This document shows, piece after piece, positions 59,080 to 64,000 of a stretch of 64,000 nt of DNA; position 1 is the stretch's first letter, and each line of letters starts with the position of its first letter. Made by a program: the position numbers and the translations under genes. Origin of the DNA: Saccopteryx bilineata. Taxonomy: Eukaryota; Chordata; Mammalia; Chiroptera; Emballonuridae. Below the pieces are notes generated by a model. It had not been told where the DNA came from and made no database searches. It saw nothing but the letters and a program-made list of their open reading frames with translations. The stretch spans positions 77,168,305-77,232,304 of the forward strand of contig NC_089498.1 of assembly GCF_036850765.1 (NCBI RefSeq), read 5' to 3'.

Positions 59080-61158
59080 ACAGATCAAAGGAGAAAAAGA
59101 ATATAGTAAAAGAGGAATACAGTTTTCAAGAATAAAATGGCAATAAACAACTACATATCAATAATAACCTTAAATGTAAATGTATTAAATAATCCGATCA
59201 AAAGACAGAGGGTAGCTGCGTGGATAAGAAAACAGGACCTGTACTTACGCTGTCTACAAGAGACACACCTTAAAACAAAAGATGCACATAGGTTGAAAGT
59301 AAAAGGATAGAAAAAACATTTCATGCAAATGAAAATGAAAAAAAGCTGGGGTAGCAATACTTATATCAGACAAAATGGACTTTAAAACAAAGGCTATAGT
59401 AATAGATAAAGAAGGTCACTACATAATGATAAAGAGAGCAATCCAACAGGAAGATATAACCGTTATAAGTATCTACACAACTAATATAGGAACATGTAAA
59501 TATATAAAGCAGACTTTGATGGATTTAAAGGGCGAGATCAACAGCAATACTATAATAGTAGGGGATTTCAATATCCCATTAACATCATTAGATAGATCCT
59601 CAAGAGAGAAAATTAACAAAGAAACAGCAGACTTAAAGGACATATTAGATCAACTCGATTTAATAGATATCTTCAGAACCTTTTACCCTAAAACAGCAGA
59701 ATATACATTCTTTTCAAGTGCTCATGGTACATTCTCTAGAATAGACCACATGTTAGGGCACAAAAGCAGTCTCAACAAATTTAAGAAGATTGAAATCATA
59801 TTGAGCACTTTCTCTGATCACAATGGCATTAAACTAGAAATCAACCACAACAGAAAAACTGAAAAATACTCAAACACTTAGAAACTAAATAGCATGTTAT
59901 TAAATAACGAATGGGTAAACAATGAGATCAAAGAAGAAATAAAAAAATTCCTAGAAACAAACGATAATGAGCATACATCAACTCAAAATTTATTGGACAC
60001 AGCTTAAGCAGTCGTGAGAGGGAAGTTTATAGCACTACAGGCATACCTTAAGAAGGTAGAAAAAGCTCAAATAAACAACTTGACCCTACATCTAAAAGAA
60101 ATAGAAAAAGGACAGCAAGTAAAGCCCAGAGCTAGTAGAAGGAAGGAAATAATAAAGATCAGAGCAGAAATAAATGACATAGAGGCTAAAGAACAATACA
60201 GAGGATCAAAGAAACCAGGAGCTACTTCTTTGAAAAAGGTAAACAAGATCGATGAACCTTTAACCAGACTTACCAAGAAAAAAAGAGAGAGGATTCAAAT
60301 AAAATTAGAAATGAGAGTGGAGAAATAACTGACACAACAGAAATACAAAATATTTTAAGAAAATAGTATGAAGAACTGTATGACAAAAAACTAGACAACC
60401 TACATGAAATGGACAAATTCCTAGAAACATATAATCTTCCAAAAATTAATCTGGAAGAATCAGAAAACCCAAACAGACCAATTACAACAAATGAGATTGA
60501 AACAGTTATGAAAAAACTCCCAAAAAAGAAAAGTCCTGGGTCTGATGGCTTCACAAGTGAATTCTACCAAATATTCAAAGAAGAACTAACTCCTATCCTT
60601 CTCAAGCTATTTCAAAAAATTTAAGATGAAAGAAGACTTCCAAGCTCCTTTCATGAGGCGAGTATAATTCTGATTTCGAAACCAGGCAAAGACAACACAA
60701 AGAAAGAAAATTATAGTCCAATATCCCTGATGAATTTAGATGCTAAAATCCTAAACAAAATATTAGCAAACCAGATCCAGCAATATATGAAAAAAATCAT
60801 ACACTATGATCAAGTGGGATTTATTCTTGGGAGGCAAGGCTGGTACAATATCTGCAAATCAATCAATGTAATTCATCACATAACCAAAAGGAAGGAGAAA
60901 AACCACGTGATAATTTCAATAGATACAGAAAAAGCATTTGATAAAATCCAGCACCCATTCATGATCAAAACTCTCAGCAAAGTGGGAATACAGGGAACGT
61001 ACCTCAACGTGATAAAGACCATCTATGACAAACCCACAGCCAACATCATACTCATTGGGCGAAAATTAAAAGCAATCCCCTTAAGATCAGGAACAAGGCA
61101 GGGGTGTCCCCTTTCACCACTCTTATTCACATAGTTCTGGAAGTCCTAGCCAAAGCAA

Positions 61159-61219
61159 TTAGACAAGAAAAAGAAATGTGTTGTATGAACGGAGAGAGGG
61201 TTAGACAAGAAAAAGAAAT
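61159..61219 (+). repeat. 19-bp direct repeats around a 23-bp filler in L1 ORF2
   Basis: TTAGACAAGAAAAAGAAAT occurs at 61159-61177 and 61201-61219. The L1 at 21230-23368 has one copy ([10 protein letters not shown]), so 42 bp (14 codons, in frame) were gained here just upstream of the FADD active site. Confidence 0.85.
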
Positions 61220-61666
61220 AAAAGACATCCAAATTGGAAAAGAAGTAAAACTATCATTATTTGCAGATGATATGATATTGTATATAGAAAACCCTAAAGT
61301 CTCAGTCAAAAAATTACTGGACCTGATAAATGAATTCAGCAAGGTGGCAGGATAAAAATTAATACTCAGGAATCAGAAGCATTTTTACACACTTACAATG
61401 AACTGTCAGAAAGAGAAATTAAGGAAGCAGGCCCCTTCACCATTGTAACCAAAAAATAAAGTACTTAGGTATAAATTTAACCAGGGAGATTAAAGACTTG
61501 TACTTGGAAAATTATAAAACATTGATAAAAGAAATCAGGGAAAGTACAAGCAAGGGGAAGTATATACCGTGCTCATGGTTAGGAAGATGAAACATCATTA
61601 AAATGTCTGTATTACCCAAAGCAATTTATAAATTCAATGCAATACCGATTAAAATGCCAGTGACTT

Positions 61667-62029
61667 AGCCCTGGCTGGTTGGCTCTGTGGTAGAATGTCG
61701 GCCTGGAGTGCAGAGGTCTCGGGTTCGATTCCCGGCCAGGGCACACAGGAGAAGCGCCCATCTGCTTCTCCACCCCTCCCCCTCTCCTTCCTCTCTGTCT
61801 CTCTCTTCCCCTCCCGCAGCCGAGGCTCCATTGGAGCAAAGATGCCCCGGGCACTGGGGATGGCTCCTTGGCCTCTGCCCCAGGCGCTAGAGTGGCTCTG
61901 GTCGTGACAGAGCAACGCCCCCCTGGTGGGCGTGCCAGGTGGATCCCAGTCGGGCGCATGCGGGAGTCTGTCTGACTGTCTCTCCCCGTTTCCAGCTTCA
62001 GAAAAATACAAAAAAAAAAAAAAATTAGT
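61667..62029 (+). mobile_element. Type 1 SINE in L1 ORF2
   Basis: Sense copy: head CCCTGGCTGGTTGGCTCTGT, box B GGTTCGATTCCCGGCCAGGG, body and poly(A). Perfect 19-bp duplication TTAAAATGCCAGTGACTTA (61648-61666 and 62030-62048, within one base). It lacks the second GGGCAGAGC block, so it is shorter than the copy at 63192. Confidence 0.96.
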
Positions 62030-63191
62030 TTAAAATGCCAGTGACTTACTTGAAAGATATAGAACACATATTCCAAAAATTTATATGGAACCAGAAGATA
62101 ACATGAATAGCCTCAGCAATCTTGAAAAGGAAGAATAAAGTGTGAGGTATCACACTTCTGGATATGAAGTTATACTACAAGACCATTGTACTCAAAACAG
62201 CCTGGTACTGGCATAAGAACAGGTATATAGATCAATGCAACAGAACTCAAAACCCACACTTTTATGGACAACTGATGCTTGATAAATGTTGTAAGAGCAT
62301 ATATTGGGGTAAAGACAGCCTCTTCAACAAATGGTGTTGGGAAAATTGGACAGCTACCTGCAGAAAAATGAAACTAGACCACCAACTTACCATTCACAAT
62401 AATAAACTCAAAATGGATAAATGACTTAAATGTAAGCCGTGAAACCATAAGCATCTTAGAAGAAAACATAGGCAGTAAGCTCTCTGACATCTCTCGCAGC
62501 AATATATTTGCCAATTTGTCTCCACGGGCAAGTGAAATAAAAGACAGGATAAACAAATGGGACTATATCAAACTGAAAAGCTTTTGCACAGCTAAAGACA
62601 ATAAGAACAGAATAAAAAGACAAACTACACAATGGGAGAATATATTTGACAATATGTCTGATAAAGGGTAAATAGCGAAAATTTATAAAGAACTTGTAAA
62701 ACTCAATACGAGGAAGACAAACAATCCAATCAAAAAATGGGCGAAAAATGAATAGACACTTCTCCAAAGAGGACATACAGATGGCCAATAGGCATATGAA
62801 ATAATGTTCAATATCACTAATCATTAGAGAAATGCAAATTAAGGACACGAGATATCATCTCACACCAGTCAGAATGGCACTCATCAACAAAACAACACAG
62901 AATAAGTGCTGGCGAGGATGGAGGACAGGAACCCTCCTGCACTGCTGGTGGGAATGCAGACTGGTGCAGCCTCTGTGGAAAACAGTATGGAGATTCCTTA
63001 AAAAATTAAAAATCAAACTGTCTTTTGACTCAGCTATCCCACTTTTAGGAATATACCCCAAGAACACCATAGCACTGTTTGAAAAGAAGAAATGCACCCC
63101 CATGTTTATGGCAGCATTGTTCACTATAGCGAAGATATGGAAACAATCCAAGTTTCTGTCAGTGGACGATTGGATTAAAATCCTAGGTACA

Positions 63192-63600
63192 GCCCTGGCC
63201 GGTTGGCTCAGCGGTAGAGCGTCGGCCTAGCGTGCGGAGGACCCGGGTTCGATTCCCGGCCAGGGCACACAGGAGAAGCGCCCATTTGCTTCTCCACCCC
63301 TCCGCCGCGCTTTCCTCTCTGTCTCTCTCTTCCCCTCCCGCAGCCAAGGCTCCATTGGAGCAGAGATGGCCCGGGCGCTGGGGATGGCTCTGTGGCCTCT
63401 GCCTCAGGCGCTAGAGTGGCTCTGGTCGCAATATGGTGACGCCCAGGATGGGCAGAGCATCGCCCCCTGGTGGGCAGAGCGTCACCCCTGGTGGGCGTGC
63501 CGGGTGGATCCCGGTCGGGTGCATGCGGGAGTCTGTCTGACTGTCTCTCCCCGTTTCCTGCTTCAGAAAAATGAAAAAATGAAAAAAAAGAAAAAAAAAA
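63192..63600 (+). mobile_element. Type 1 SINE in L1 ORF2 C-terminus
   Basis: A full young sense copy: GCCCTGGCCGGTTGGCTCAG, GGTTCGATTCCCGGCCAGGG and an A-rich tail with ATGAAAAAATG. The duplication AAAATCCTAGGTACA lies at 63177-63191 and about 63597-63611. Confidence 0.96.
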
Positions 63601-64000
63601 TCCTAGGTACATATATACTATGGAATACTACTCAGCCATAAGAAATGATGACATTGGATCATTTACAACATGGATGGATCTTGATAACATTATACTGAGT
63701 GAAATAAGTAAATCGGAATAAACTAAGAACTATATGATTCCATACATAGGTGGGACATAAAAAGGAGACTCAGAGACATGGACAAGAATGTGGCGGTTTT
63801 GGGGGGTGGGCAAGAGGGGATGAGCACAAAGAAAACCAGTTAGAAGGTGACGGAAGACAGTTGGACTTTGGGTAATGGGAATGCAGCCTAATCAAATGTC
63901 AAAATAACCTAGAGATGTTTTCTCTGAACATAGGTATCCTGATTTATCAATGTCACCCCATCAAAATTAATAAACAAAATTGAAAGAAAAAAAAAGAATA

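Larger units (their letters stand above)
59137..63760 (+). pseudogene. L1 ORF2 (endonuclease-reverse transcriptase), broken
   Basis: Starts at ATG 59137 ([15 protein letters not shown]). Endonuclease motifs are visible in 59375-59881: [28 protein letters not shown] sequence and TFSDHNGIKLEINH. RT blocks include [33 protein letters not shown] and [13 protein letters not shown], then a Cys-rich C-terminus with NKCWRGW. The end GGT-stop is near 63758. Many stops (for example 59310, 59881), frameshifts, two SINEs and a 42-bp repeat insertion disrupt it. Confidence 0.9.
56503..64000 (+). mobile_element. Nearly full-length L1 (plus strand), inactivated
   Basis: Begins at about 56503 (GGAGAGAGGTCAAGATAGCA, with a CAAGATAGC start like other L1s) and has a 1.66-kb 5'UTR, ORF1, ORF2, and a 3'UTR with A-rich tail at 63970-64000, where the window ends. 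Its 5'UTR matches the old minus-strand L1 (13500-12987) but its 3'UTR matches the young family (20951, 7604). It holds a hAT MITE (57065-57256) and SINEs (61667-62029, 63192-63600). Stops and frameshifts are frequent. Confidence 0.93.

Noticed and set aside
63192..63265. tRNA-like sequences with A and B boxes (also at 61667, 46500, 40624, 31040, 2361 and others)
   Set aside because: Each is the head of a SINE with a body, A-rich tail and target-site duplication. The cloverleaf is not intact, so none is called as a tRNA gene.

Overview
This is nuclear DNA from a mammal, almost certainly a bat. It is AT-rich, has no operons, and is packed with L1 LINEs, degenerate mammalian repeats (MIR, MER5-type) and many tRNA-headed SINEs of kinds I associate with bats. 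The SINEs fall into a long type 1 (head CCCTGGCCGGTTGGCTCAG), a type 2 (head GCCTGACC..., body CAAGGTCGCTGGCTTGAGC), a short type 3 (GCCCTGGCCAGGTAGCTCAG) and a short type 4 (GCCTGACCTGTGGTGGCGCA, read on the minus strand). They resemble those of horseshoe-bat-type (rhinolophoid) genomes, but the genus is inference.

The only host gene I can support is adenosine kinase (ADK), plus strand. One coding exon of 57 codons lies at 49597-49767 with good acceptor and donor sites. The rest of the window would then be two very large ADK introns: more than 49.5 kb before the exon and more than 14 kb after it.

Layout: 1-2.1 kb, a minus-strand L1 piece broken by an L1 5'UTR fragment, a hAT piece and a pogo/Tigger-like MITE. 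2.1-7.2 kb, sparse intron with SINEs and a MIR. 7.2-13.5 kb, an old minus-strand L1 holding two SINEs and a 1.56-kb composite insertion (unknown 1.09-kb segment plus L1 3' end). 13.5-19.4 kb, degraded intron with several SINEs. 19.5-29.2 kb, a 9.7-kb minus-strand insertion inside one pair of target-site duplications: a full-length L1 followed by a second L1 3' end. 29.2-35 kb, SINEs, L1 3' ends and a 291-bp hAT MITE with a perfect 8-bp duplication. 35.05-37.93 kb, a full-length decayed hAT transposon. 38-49.5 kb, intron with MIR, hAT and SINE copies. 49.6 kb, the ADK exon. 50-56.5 kb, old L1s with a Tigger-like MITE and two solo LTRs. 56.5-64 kb, a nearly complete plus-strand L1 containing a palindromic hAT MITE and two SINEs.

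The mobile elements are linked mechanistically. L1 ORF2 supplies endonuclease and reverse transcriptase for itself and, in trans, for the A-tailed SINEs, which is why both leave 9-19 bp target-site duplications. hAT elements leave 8-bp and pogo-like elements TA duplications. Every visible transposition ORF is broken. Family names were recognised by eye and no database search was run.
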